Below are positions 1-10,034 of a stretch of 64,000 nt of DNA, one piece after another. Every line of letters starts with the position of its first letter. Within the stretch, counting starts at the first letter, position 1. The notes beneath the pieces are model-generated. The model did no database searches. It was not told the origin of the DNA and saw only the letters and a list, made by a program, of their open reading frames with translations. The stretch is from Marsupella aquatica (Eukaryota > Marchantiophyta). The translations under genes were made by a program, and so were the position numbers. The stretch lies in the NCBI GenBank assembly GCA_973895155.1, contig OZ316892.1:29574001-29638000 (forward strand). The letters run 5' to 3'.

Positions 1-570
1 AAGATTGTAGCTTGTCTAGGGATTGAGGGATGTACAAATACTGTTGTAGGGGATATGATTTTCTCTCACACTCCCTCTCAAACTTTAGGGGTACCCCTTG
101 CCGGTGTATAGTAATAGTACAAGCCATTCTCATTGGCTCCTAAGTCAAAACTCATACACTTAGGATATTGTGTATACCTTGGCAGATAGTGTATACTTTG
201 GCAGACAGCATATTTGGGCCCCAGGGGGTGTCAGAGGGAGTGATCGTACTCCTTGCCCCTCGCCCATGCAACCTAGTCCCATCCAATGTCTTATCCTGCA
301 AGACATCCAACTGTCAGGTCACAAATATCAGAATTTAATATCATTGTCAAACCATTTCTTTCTGCCTTGAAAGCAAAAAGTAGACCCATCCAACAGAGGA
401 TAGATGTTTTTCGTTGGAATATGCACCACTGTGGGGTAGCCCACAAGGGGGGACAATATGCAGGGATCCAAGAGGGGCCCAAACCAAGAGGAAGAGAGGA
501 TTGAACAAAGGCCCCAAAGTGGGCTAGTAAGGGGCTGAGGAGAAACCAAGGCTCCCACCATTACACCCCC
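1..570. other. left-edge sequence without a recognisable gene
   Basis: No coding signal is convincing here. A short tandem repeat (about 19 bp, two copies, around 168-207) carries the motif GTGTATAC-TTGGCAGA. Several short open frames exist on both strands, but none has recognisable composition or domains. Confidence 0.5.
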
Positions 571-574
571 ACCC

Positions 575-656
575 ACATGTACCCTCCAAACCCCTTGCAT
601 GTGGAGGGGGGATTGAAACTGAAACCTCTTGGTTCTAGGCTTATCCCCTGGCCAAC
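575..656 (-). repeat. tRNA-derived SINE head (relic)
   Basis: Read on the minus strand, this stretch has a tRNA-like layout. An A-box-like TGGCCAGGGGATAAG is followed about 30 bases later by a B-box-like GTTTCAATCC, then a C-rich tail. Another copy on the same strand lies near the right edge (63715-63805), with the same order CCTAGAAC...GAGGT between the boxes. The A-box end runs straight into sequence of the fungal-like ankyrin gene tail, so the relic marks the apparent left border of that island. A worn tRNA pseudogene is the alternative reading. Confidence 0.5.
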
Positions 657-989
657 CATCCCTCAAGCCATTTCCCACCCATCTCTCCTCTCCTTTACCT
701 TCTCAAACTTCCCGGTCATCATCTTCACCATCCAATGTCCCCCTACTCTTGCCGCCTCCATCACACGCGTGCACCTGGCTTTATTGCCCGCCCAAATATT
801 CGCACGAGGTTTTAGGCTCATCCCCTGGTCAACCAGCCTTCAAGCTATTTCCCACCCATCTCTCCTCGCCTTTGCCTTCTCAAACTCCTCAGTCATCATT
901 TTCACCATCCCATGTCCCCCTACTCTCGCCGCCTCCATCACAGGCGTGCACCCGGTTTTATTGCCCACCCAAATATCCGCACCGCCTTG
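632..989. repeat. 179-bp tandem duplication of the ankyrin gene 3' end
   Basis: Positions 632-810 and 811-989 are two diverged copies in direct orientation. For example, TTCTAGGCTTATCCCCTGG at 632 matches TTTTAGGCTCATCCCCTGG at 811. The right copy holds the last ~149 bp of the ankyrin coding sequence, its stop at 840-842 and about 30 bp beyond. The left copy is non-functional because the gene stops first. Those 30 bp resemble the A-box part of the SINE relic, so the duplicated unit seems to cross the SINE/gene junction. Confidence 0.75.
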
Positions 990-3350
990 AATCAACCGTC
1001 TAACTATCTCCTTGTGTCTCTTGCACACCGCACGTAATAGCGGAGTCCATCCCTCGATATTGCTTTTCGCCTCCACATTCGCTCCTCTACTCAGAAAGCA
1101 CTCCGTAGCAGCAAGATGACCTCTCTCAGCCGCGCGCATAAGCGGAGTAATGCCGCTTTCGTCGTTCAATCGCCACTGTCCATCAACGAAATCTTGTTGA
1201 TGGCTCTGCCCCTCAATGTTTGCGCCGTGGTCCAAGAGCAGCTCAATCATCTCAACTCCGCCGTAGAAAGCTGCTTCCGTCAAACACGTCCAGTCGTCTT
1301 TATTACCCGCTTCGATGTATGCCCCTTTCTCAAGAAGCACTCGTGCCACGGCCACTTTTTGGGCCCATGCGGCTTTGCAGAGCGGCGTGTAACCACACTT
1401 ATCGGGGATGTTGGGATCTGCACCGGCGGAAAGTAGAAGGGACGCTATTTCGTCGAATCCGTTCCAGGCCGCTATTTCGAGTGGAGTCCAGCCTTCGATC
1501 TCTTGGGCGGATGGGTTCGCACCCGCGGCGAGAAGCTGGGAGACTATGGCGGTATGGCCGGCTTTGGCTGCGACGTAGAGTGGGGTGGCGCGGTTATGGT
1601 CTTTAACGTCGATAATTGTGCCGCGAGACAGGAGGAGGGCGACGACGTCAGAAAATCCGAGATGGCTAGCTTCTGTTAGGGCGCTCCAACCGTCCTTGTT
1701 TTTGGCATCGATATCTGCGCCTTTGTCGAGGATGAGTTTTGCGTCATCGACAGAGCCGTCTATTGCTGCTCGATGTAGGGGCGTGTAGAAAAGGCAGTCT
1801 CTGGCATGGATGTCTGCACCGCTGTTGAGGAGCAGCCGTGCGATTTCCCAATGGCGTTGCCAAAGAGCCTCACACAGAGAAGTGTGTCCTGTATGCTTCG
1901 ACTTCGTTTCCATGTTTCCTCCGGCCGCGATCATCAGCTTTACCACTTCTATTTGGCAGTAAACGACGCCAAGCAGAAGTGGTGTCCAGCCTTCATTACC
2001 AACGCGAGCCTCTTTATCAGCGCCTTGCTGCAAAAGCAGCTTGACCACTTCTATTTGGCCATTTCGACATGCATTCATCAAGGCTGTGTATTGGTATCCG
2101 TTTCGTGCCTCTACGTTTGCTCCCTGTTCGAGAAGACGGGCCACCGCTCCGGCATTACCAGCCCAGGCTGCGTAGCCAAGAGCTGTATCGTTCTTTTCCG
2201 GATTCCTATCCTCGAGGGAGTGGCCAAACCTTAGCATCCATGATATAACGAAGTCATCTTTTGCGTAGTCCAGAGCAGTCTTCCCTTTGTCATCTTCAAC
2301 ACGTTTATCGGCTCCCGCAGAAAGCAAGAAGCGAACAAGAGGCTCCCGTAACTGTATCGAAGCACAATGCAATGGCGTTTGGCCATTATCATCATCCGCG
2401 TTTAGCCCTGCACCCTTTCGGCGAAGATATTTTGCCAAGTCAAGATTGCCACAAGATGCTGCAACATGCATGGCTGTCTGACCATGTTCGTTGAGTGAAT
2501 TAATCATATGCAGGTTCATGCGAAGGAAGCCTCGAAGGCTCGACACATTCCCTTCCGCTGCTAGCTGATGTATCGATTGAGCTTCCCCGTTACATCTAGT
2601 AGACGCTGTTGAAGGTACCTGAGGCTGAGCTTGACCTGTCGAGCCAGGCTCTGGAGGGACCGAACGAAGCGTAATGAAAGTATTCAGCATCTGCCTCGTC
2701 TGCTCATTCTGGGTGATCATTATCGTGGACAGCAACTGTGTCTGAATCTCTAGATTGTTCGTGAATACACTCCGATTGTCATTCAGCGCATCCATCACCT
2801 TCCTCGTCTGCAGATCCAAGCCATTAAAGCGTTCCGTCTGGTGATCATCCATCAATTTCAGCCGCTCCCTCAATGACACCAAGATCCTCGTATTTAACTG
2901 GTCTCGATAAGTCTTCAACCTCGCCGCCGTCGCATTCAACTCATCCTTACTCCACACCGTCTTCAGTGCTTGACGTATGCTTTTCCACTCCCGATGCTTC
3001 CCTCCCTGGCTGACCTTCAACGTCCGCAATCTCGAAATCAGCTTCTCGGCGATATCATTGCATGCATTGCATAGAGATTCAAGTGCTTTGTCATCCTCAT
3101 CTAGGTCACTGGATGTGCTGGGTAGTGTCTGCCTAACGGCGATACTCTGCCTGGCCTGATACAGTGATTGCGAGAGCTTGGCATTTAACATTTGTAGATC
3201 GATTGTTACTGCTTCGGTGTCACTGTTTTCGAGTAACGCTCCTTCCTTGCTTGTGTAGATGTGGTAGCCTACGTCGACAAGCTTGATGGAGAAGTCCACC
3301 ACTTGGACGACATTGCCAGCCAGGCCGAAGGCCGTGATGGGGTCGATCAT
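840..3350 (-). CDS. fungal-type STAND-N / ankyrin-repeat protein
   Basis: An uninterrupted 836-aa frame begins with an ATG at 3348-3350 and ends with TGA at 840-842. Residues ~1-60 (MIDPITAFGLAGNVVQ..., then VDFSIKL...GALLEN) match the N-terminal region of filamentous-fungal STAND/NLR-like and ankyrin proteins, a family known from fungi rather than plants. Residues ~60-235 are mostly helical and charged (coiled-coil-like), with repeated D-x-N/Q-T heptad-like text. From about residue 255 there are some 16-17 ankyrin repeats with clear G-x-TPLH-x-AA cores (GQTAMHVAA, GQTPLHCAS, YTPLHRAA, GWTPLEIAA) up to the C-terminus. No NACHT or NB-ARC P-loop is visible. Such proteins are thought to act in signalling or heterokaryon/self-nonself recognition, but its role here is unknown. 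It has no introns, unlike most plant genes in the window, and lies head-to-head with a GTPase relic that also looks fungal. I infer horizontal acquisition. Assembly contamination is the main alternative. Confidence 0.85.
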   Translation of the reverse strand: MIDPITAFGLAGNVVQVVDFSIKLVDVGYHIYTSKEGALLENSDTEAVTIDLQMLNAKLSQSLYQARQSIAVRQTLPSTSSDLDEDDKALESLCNACNDIAEKLISRLRTLKVSQGGKHREWKSIRQALKTVWSKDELNATAARLKTYRDQLNTRILVSLRERLKLMDDHQTERFNGLDLQTRKVMDALNDNRSVFTNNLEIQTQLLSTIMITQNEQTRQMLNTFITLRSVPPEPGSTGQAQPQVPSTASTRCNGEAQSIHQLAAEGNVSSLRGFLRMNLHMINSLNEHGQTAMHVAASCGNLDLAKYLRRKGAGLNADDDNGQTPLHCASIQLREPLVRFLLSAGADKRVEDDKGKTALDYAKDDFVISWMLRFGHSLEDRNPEKNDTALGYAAWAGNAGAVARLLEQGANVEARNGYQYTALMNACRNGQIEVVKLLLQQGADKEARVGNEGWTPLLLGVVYCQIEVVKLMIAAGGNMETKSKHTGHTSLCEALWQRHWEIARLLLNSGADIHARDCLFYTPLHRAAIDGSVDDAKLILDKGADIDAKNKDGWSALTEASHLGFSDVVALLLSRGTIIDVKDHNRATPLYVAAKAGHTAIVSQLLAAGANPSAQEIEGWTPLEIAAWNGFDEIASLLLSAGADPNIPDKCGYTPLCKAAWAQKVAVARVLLEKGAYIEAGNKDDWTCLTEAAFYGGVEMIELLLDHGANIEGQSHQQDFVDGQWRLNDESGITPLMRAAERGHLAATECFLSRGANVEAKSNIEGWTPLLRAVCKRHKEIVRRLIQGGADIWVGNKTGCTPVMEAARVGGHGMVKMMTEEFEKAKARRDGWEIA

Positions 3351-3656
3351 GGTGAGAAAGTCGAAATCAATTCAGAAATACTAAAGAAATGAAGATGACC
3401 AACTCATCGACTATGGCAATTGATGAGAATTTAAAGTTACGCGATGAATGTAAGATGAACAAGCATCCACGACTGATTCAACGCAGTTTAATCGATGGAG
3501 ATGTCGCTCGTTGGGGGCTGAAGCCTAGGACGAACGGAGATTTGGAGATTCTTGGCTTCAAGCTGCCGCCTCCCTTCAATAAGGGCAGCAAATTTCATCC
3601 GAATGTTCACGACGCTGTCATTCTGGTGATCGATTCTTCCGGCAATTCAGGCTCGA

Positions 3657-4733
3657 TTGCGACCCTATTTCTGTCACTCATGCGTTCGCTCTCTTGGAAG
3701 GGGCCAAACCCGTTCTCTACGCATTAGTCGCTTTAACAGACCAAGACCCAAGAAGTCCCCTCCTGGCCTTCCTGAGCCCAACCTCCCCCCTAAGAACGCT
3801 CGGCTTGTCGATAACACTCCTCCTATTGTTTCGGAGCCTCGAGACTCTGGTGCTCCATATATCCGCCATAGACCTACGCTCCTCACGCAATACACCCATG
3901 CCCACTCCCCAACTCGTCACCAATTGACTCTAGCCTCGGAATTCTTCATCAAGGCAACTCCTGTGTCTTGTTCACCACCCGGCACTTCCATGCGGCCCTA
4001 ATTGACAGGTCAGCCCCAGAGATCGCCGTCTTGGGCTGCTCGAATGTAGGCAAGAGCCGTCTGTTGAATGCTGTCTTCGGAGTCCACGGGCTAGCAAGGA
4101 CGAGCAGCAAGCCAGGGAAGACGAAGCTAATGTGCGGCTTTGTCGTGGAGAATAACTCTACGGGGAGAAAAGATGAGAACAGGATCAATGGCGAACTCGT
4201 AGTGCTGGATATGCCTGGCGGGGCATGGCAGTCGAGAGGCTTGGGGTAAATAGATTGTCAATGATCTGGTTGTACGCAATGTGAGCCTGCCTACTCTCCA
4301 GTTGGAGCGTTATTTCTCCAGTTGCAGCGTTAAACCGATTCACTCCTGTTTCCTTGGCCCTCACTTTTTCTTCCTCCAACCCCAGACTCGCCGCGCTTTG
4401 GTCCTCAGAGACGAGTCCACGGATGCCGGTTTGGTCCTCATAGATTCGGCCCACGGCCTCAAGCAATCCGATCGTTTCCTTCTCAACCTTCTCCGTGGGA
4501 GTTCAATCCCACATCAAATTCTCCTATTCAAGGTCGACCGTTTGATCAATCTCGACCTCAAGAATAGACAACAGAAGCGATTGCCAGGATGCTTCTCCTT
4601 CCCGCCGGGCTTTGTAAGTCCTCTCAATCAGGCCCGTGTTAAGGTTCTCACCTACTTTGAACCATTCTGGACCATCCAAAGTTTTCGCATTAGACCCCAG
4701 GGTCCCTGGCGTAGCTCGGATGGATTCATGTAG
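3657..4733 (+). pseudogene. broken EngB/YihA-type mitochondrial GTPase, fungal-like
   Basis: This is homologous to the EngB/YihA (GTPBP8-like) TRAFAC GTPases, which in fungi are mitochondrial and linked to ribosome assembly. An Arg-rich, presequence-like stretch (~3660-3780) precedes FTTRHFHAA and a P-loop GCSNVGKSRLLNAV near 4035-4080. The switch region SSKPGKTK, the G3 motif LDMPG (about 4205-4219) and, after a probable 105-bp intron (GTGAGC at 4281 to CAG at 4385), LIDSAHGLKQSD and the G4-like FKVDRL follow. It is disrupted three ways: a frame change near 3965; a one-base loss just after LDMPG (~4217-4222), with GHGSREAWGK continuing in the other frame; and an in-frame TAG at 4251-4253 where the family usually has an acidic residue. 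I read it as a dead gene beside the intact ankyrin gene. An undetected intron could explain the first break, but not the nonsense codon. Confidence 0.7.
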
Positions 4734-4744
4734 GGTCTGATGTA

Positions 4745-6047
4745 ACATGAATCATCTAATTGTATCTATTGTCCGGGCCAATCGGAATGTGTCATGTCAT
4801 CACTTTAGATCTCACAATGTGGCTATACAGTTTTGAGATATTAGTATGTCAAAATGCAAAGAAGGTAATTTTGGGGGAATGTGCAAAGTAGATACAGTCA
4901 TGGTGTGTGAGACTACATAGGTTCTGTCTATGCCAGAACATTTATGGCCTGTTTGTGGCAGGCATGCCTTTAGCCTTGGCTAATGGGCTTGTGGTGGACC
5001 ATTACACCTATATGATCTCCCATATGTAGGTTTGTGATGGACCATTATGCATATATGGTTTCCTACATGTCTCCCAGTATAGGCAGGTTGACATACAGTC
5101 GACCTTTATACTCACTAATGGTCCATTCCAGGACCATTACCCTATACCTTGGTGAGAGGCCATGCGGGAGTGGGCCCTGGGCCACTAGAAGATGTGATTG
5201 GTGTAGCATGTGAAGGGTAGAGTGGGTATACAATGAGGAAGAACTATGGCCTGATTTTTGTAGAAATGGAAATTCAGTGTCTTTCAAACCATGGACGTAA
5301 ATTGACAACTGCCTCAGATCAAACTATCTGCAAACAGATTCCGTTCGACAACATTTTCATTGTTAACGTTTCTTTGAAGCTGAAACTTAGAATCAAATCA
5401 TCCATCACAAAAATTGTATATGTAACATTTTGCAGAAACGGTAAGTAGGTGACCAATGTCCGGGTAACTTTTCCAGAACTAGTCAGCTTGATTGCTCGAC
5501 AGGTTGTCCACTACGGTAGTTCGCAAGATCAATCCGATTCTAATCAGACCCACCTGTGGTGGTCATGTGTTGTTAACCCTTCGAGACCTCGAAAAGGTTA
5601 CAAACTAGAATCACCGCCATCGGTTGTCCAGAGAAGTTCTTACTGCTTATCGCCCGACTCGTCAAGACTTGGAGCTACCTTGGTGGTCCTCTGCCTATCT
5701 ACACTTGAATACCTTAGCAACGTTACAATCTACAGCACTAGAAAAGTAGGATCACCGAAATCTGTTACCAAGACAAAGGTCTGACTACTTCTCGCCTCAC
5801 TCTCAAAACTGGTGGACATTGTCGACCTTGGTGCACGTTGAGAACCTATCATTCAACCTTCTCTAATTGCTGAGTAAGATTATTGAGTGTGGCAGTACTG
5901 TTATTTGATCGATTGATTTATCGCGTCAACAACAGTAAGGTTTCCCATTTTTCGTGACAGCGTTTTGGAATCAAGAACGCTTCAAGTGGAGAAGAAAATA
6001 GGCAGAAGAGAAACATATCTACATAAATTTACACGACCAACCACTGT
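4745..6047. other. intergenic, plant-like, short repeats only
   Basis: No gene is supported. A ~40-bp tandem repeat with the core GGACCATTA-C lies around 4990-5070, and the same core recurs inverted near 5115-5140. The open frames at 5449-5784 and 5233-5448 lack recognisable composition. The right border of the fungal-like island should lie between about 4735 and 4800, but I see no repeat that marks it. Confidence 0.5.
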
Positions 6048-8029
6048 CTATTGAGGCTGGGCATTAGGCCAGCTTTTACCCTCCAACCATGCAAAAACCT
6101 CTTTGTCGTGACGACCTGTGAGAGTGTGATTTCCTTGAGCAACTTTCAGCTGGTTGGAAACTGCTTTGGCTAATGGATGGCAAGGAGGTCCTTCATATTC
6201 CACGTGCGGACCACCACCTCGTCCGCCGGCTGGTGGTCCTCGGCCACCTGCTCGTCCTCCACCACGTCCTGCTTGCGGAGGCCCCCGAGGACCCCGAACA
6301 CCATCAGCTTGCCTTACTTTTAGCTTCTTTGCCTCGTTCAGTTTCTCCTGCACCATGATTCCAAAGTAAATGAAGGAACTTGCAAGCTAGTGAACATTTG
6401 GATGGGAGAGAATTTGATACTCTATGGAGTGGAATACTTCAAGAGTTTCCACTAGACTGTTGAGCGGAACTAACAGATCCCTCCGGTGCACTGGACTGAT
6501 CAATACTCCCATTCAAACGTTCTGCGATTGTAAGGTTACTCTCAATTAATCCTTTTCTTCCAGGCTACTTAGGGAGCAGATCATTGTGGCTAGCTTGGCT
6601 TCTTGACTAGATTTCTAATTTAATTTACAGTTCCCACATCTGGTTGATGCTAGCTTTGCTTTCGTCCCTAACAGTTTCCTTCCCTTGGTTTTTTTGCCTC
6701 TTGCCCCCTTTGCTCTCTTAAAGAGTTTCACATCATCTCTACAGAAAGGCTGAGCTAGCTAATACTTGCATACAGAATGGTAAGCGATAAGATTAGTACC
6801 TCATCTTGCTGGCGTTGCGAGTCGTCCACTGTCGGCAAAATTGCTGCTTTCCTAAGATATGGTTCTACATCATCGTTCACGAGATGTTTGTTCAATGAAT
6901 TGTCCTCAGCAACGATACCATGCTCCACGAAGAGCGAGTGCAGCTTGGTTGCCTGCTCCTCGTCTAGTTCATCAATAAATTCGGCTAAGAAATGAGGGTC
7001 AACGTCAAGAGGCGGAGCTTCCTGAAGGGCACACGGAATTCCTTTCGATTTCAAAATCTCAATATCCTCCTTGACCAACGGCATTGTCCTGGCATCCACG
7101 GTCATAGCTACAAACATCGTAGGAGGATATTCCCCAGGAACAGCACTTTCGAAGGCCTCACGACGGCCTGGGCTTATCATGACAACGATCGAGTGAAACG
7201 TGACCTACATATCAGCAATCATCCAGTGAGAAGTGAAATTTGTATGACGTACACACATTATGGTGAATTACCCATCACACTCTGGCAAATATTCCTTGAA
7301 ACAGCATGTATGGCACTCGAGTCATTCAAAGAAGCAGCTAAAGAGCCATGAACTGTTGCCTGCTGGCCGTGGAACAATCAATCTGGTTAAACAATAGCTT
7401 GGAATATGCCATGCAGACATTCAGTCAACCACTTCCGGAGTCAAAGCATGGTGCCACGGTCCTGGGAATGTAACAAGCGTCCGACAAAGAAACCTACGGA
7501 ACTGCAACCAAGGCAATTGACTATTCAAGTAGCTATAAAGGGCTCATGAACGTGTGCCGCTTCGCCATGGAACCAAAGTTCGTTTCATAACTAGTAAACC
7601 GTTCCCGAAATTCTGTACAGAAGAGAGCGTTAGACTTACCACAGTTGCCAGAGAGGACATAAAAGTTCCTCCACTAGATGATCCCAAACCGGACAGGGGC
7701 AAATCTTGCAATCCATGCTCACTAGTCCACTCTTTCAATATCTTTTCAAAATTTTCGGAATCCACAGTTGGGAGAGGCCAACTTCGCCATCCGACGTCGA
7801 CACTTTTGCCAGCAATCACTGCAAATCCCCGCTCCAGCGCATCTTTGGTCAACACCTTGTGTTCTGGAGTTCCTGTGCATTTTGGAGCATTTGGGTGTGG
7901 TGGCCAGAAGCTAAAGGGAGTGCCACCTGCGCTGTGGGCGATGAAAAGAACTGCCTTCGGCTTGGGAGGAATCTGCCACACCACATCAACGCCTTCCCGA
8001 ACCTCGTGCATAGGGTTGAATTCTACCAT
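6048..8029 (-). CDS. alpha/beta-hydrolase-like protein, copy A (three exons)
   Basis: Exons are 8029-7640, 7204-6800 and 6347-6048 (390, 405 and 300 bp), giving 364 aa. Donors GTAAGT (7639-7634) and GTACTA and acceptors TAG (ending 7205) and CAG (ending 6348) are canonical. Exon 1 carries FIAHSAGG (residues ~29-36) and the nucleophile elbow GSSSG with Ser118, so this looks like a serine alpha/beta hydrolase. Exon 2 has FVAMTVDA, a plausible place for the acid residue. Exon 3 has a short Gly/Pro/Arg-rich linker and then GNHTLTGRH, a candidate for the catalytic His. The substrate is unknown. The paralogue at 34692-38082 has the same exon 1 and exon 2 lengths and intron phases, which confirms the model. 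An (AGCTC) microsatellite lies ~330 bp upstream of the start codon. The triad assignment beyond Ser118 is inferred. Confidence 0.8.
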
Positions 8030-8360
8030 CCTGATCCGTCACCGGTATTAGCTTAATAGCTCAGCCAAGCTACTTCAGAAAGCCTTGCAAAATTTACAAA
8101 AATTGAATCACTAGCAACTCGGTGTATGACACAAACAACTTGTAGCATGAAATCACATTGCCACAAAATCACCTAAATCGTTGACAAGCGAACTGAGAGC
8201 GTGAAACTACGGGAAGTATTAGTACTCGCAAAAACTGAGCTCAATTGACAATCCGTGTGCGCTAGGGCAGGAACCAAATCTGCTTGAACTCAGAAACTGC
8301 GGAATACGCTCATGAACTAGACAATACCTGGAAGAATAAATGAAATGCAATTCACGTTGA

Positions 8361-8387
8361 AGCTCAGCTCAGCTCAGCTCAGCTCAG
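8361..8387. repeat. (AGCTC)n microsatellite
   Basis: About five perfect AGCTC units lie upstream of the minus-strand alpha/beta-hydrolase-like gene. AGCT is self-complementary, so the tract can fold. It may be in that gene's promoter or 5' leader. Confidence 0.8.
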
Positions 8388-8399
8388 AGTGAAGAAAGA

Positions 8400-9055
8400 T
8401 GCAAGCTTCCAATGTACTTATAGGTAGCCTAGCTCAATAAAGCTGCATTCATAATTGTCCTGACTGGTGCCAAATTAACTGACTGAACAATTGGCAATCA
8501 TGATTCAGCTTCAAGTACCAAGCCAAAGAAGAACAAATAGTCTCGTAGTGTAGAACAGAGATTGCATTTGAAGGTAGTGCCAAATCATCCTCTTAAGTTC
8601 CAAACTTTGCTGCAAAGCCTGCGCATGGAGAACACGTGTTCGAGTCTGATTGGACCCCATCTTTGGTGCACTTCTCACACAGAAATCAACGATCGGTCTG
8701 AAGTAACGAACTCTGAACTTCAAACAGGACTTCCACACTGCTGACTCATAACTTTATTGCCAAGAAACAGTACCGACACGAGACCCCCCAAAATGGATAA
8801 CAACACGTGGAGATCGTAGAAGCAACTGTGTGTGGCTGTCTGGGAACTGATTTGCAAGATTAATTACTAGCTCCAGTGTCACTGCCTCTCTGCAATAAGA
8901 ACAAGTACTACCCACCGACTTCCCAAGCCAAATCGTGTAACAAACAATGGTGGCACTTTGGTGGCCTCCCATTGATGGGCTCTGTCAGGGTTCTTTGGGT
9001 GTGGTATTGTGTCTCCAGTTGGGAGTCTTTTGTCTTTTGACCTTCCCTGTCTTTT
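8400..9055. other. intergenic, no gene seen
   Basis: Reading both strands shows only short frames without recognisable features. The right half (8930-9055) leads directly into a MULE-like repeat. Confidence 0.4.
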
Positions 9056-9057
9056 GA

Positions 9058-9510
9058 CCATAAATCTATAATGTCAAATTTAATGCTCTCTAGTTCTCTA
9101 TCCTGCCTGTCCCAGTCCCTTATGAGTGCTGCCCGTTCAGGCCCAATCCACTTTGGTTTGGGTCCTGGCATCAATTTCAGAATACTTTGTGTTCTGGCAC
9201 CCTTCACTTTTTGTTGCTCTGGCTCTGTCAATGGAAGCTTCAACTATGTACCTAGTGCAATGTGAAGGGTGAACTTAAGACTTTTTACAAATTGATAAAC
9301 AAACTTCAGCTGTAGATTTTCACTGTCAGACCAACCATTGTGACTCATGTCAATGAACCATGAGTTTGCCATAACATATTAAACTAACTGAAGATTCTCT
9401 CACTTAGGCAAAATTGGGCTTTGCTTGAACACTTAGACTTTGTTAGTCAAGCATTCATGGTTGCTTGGATTGGTCATGCTTGAAATTAGGCAGGGCTAAG
9501 TCACCCCGTT
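9058..9510. mobile_element. MULE-family terminal repeat relic 1
   Basis: The text TAAATCTATAATGTCAAATTTAATGCTC, interrupted by small changes, and the later GTCCCAGTCCC...GCTGCCCGTTCAGGCCCA follow the order seen in the terminal inverted repeat of the complete non-autonomous MULE at 39547. The following part (AATGTGAAGGGTGAACTTAAG, ATTGATAAACAAACTTCA) is shared with relic 2 at 11549. No opposite terminus or target duplication is visible, so it is a truncated copy. Confidence 0.55.
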
Positions 9511-9804
9511 CTTCTTCATTTGGCTTTGTTTGGTGTCTATTGTGATGTACTTAATGCTAGGCATTTACTCTTTAGGTCTAGAGTAACTACTATGTAACCG
9601 CAATTAGTCCAACCATAGTCAAGTGCTTCGTTACAGTGAGATGTGCGACAACTACTTACAATGGCAAAACTTAGTTTGTGAATGGAACTCAGGCTCATTG
9701 TTAGGGAACCCTAGTAGGGAGATATGAAGAGCTTAGTCTCTGAGCCTTGGTATGGCTTAAAGTTATCAGAGAAATGGGATTGTCACATGGGAATGTGAAT
9801 CCAC

Positions 9805-10030
9805 CTCCATTGTGATAGTCATAGTGTTTTGCATCTTGTTATGAACCAGGTGATGGATAGTAGTGTGAAACACATTGATGTCAGGTATCACTTTATTAGA
9901 CAAATTATGTTTGATATAGGATATTTAAGTTAGTCAAGATTGACAGTAAACTCAATCAAGCTAATGCCCTTACCAAAGTGATTATTTTATAGAGTTTTTA
10001 TAGACATCGTGCCACAATGTTGCAGGTTAT
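9805..10030 (+). pseudogene. copia RNase H fragment
   Basis: Translation of the plus strand gives HCDSHSVLHLVMNQVMD followed by SVKHIDVRYHFIRQ and then SKLNQANALTK. This is the end of a Ty1/copia polyprotein (RNase H: the CDSQSA-like strand and TKHI(D/E)xxxHF(I/V)R helix). It closely resembles the matching stretch of the large copia element at 42.9-43.3 kb, which lies on the opposite strand. Stops interrupt it (for example around 9930) and no LTR was recognised next to it. Confidence 0.65.
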
Positions 10031-10034
10031 GCAA

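Noticed and set aside
1116-2494. Several plus-strand open frames opposite the ankyrin gene
   Set aside because: They are antisense shadows of the repetitive ankyrin coding sequence, overlap one another in different frames and show no domain.
840-4745. Plain contamination as explanation of the fungal-like genes
   Set aside because: Not excluded, but less likely: the GTPase is a pseudogene and the left border merges with a repeat family found elsewhere in the window. Long reads would decide.
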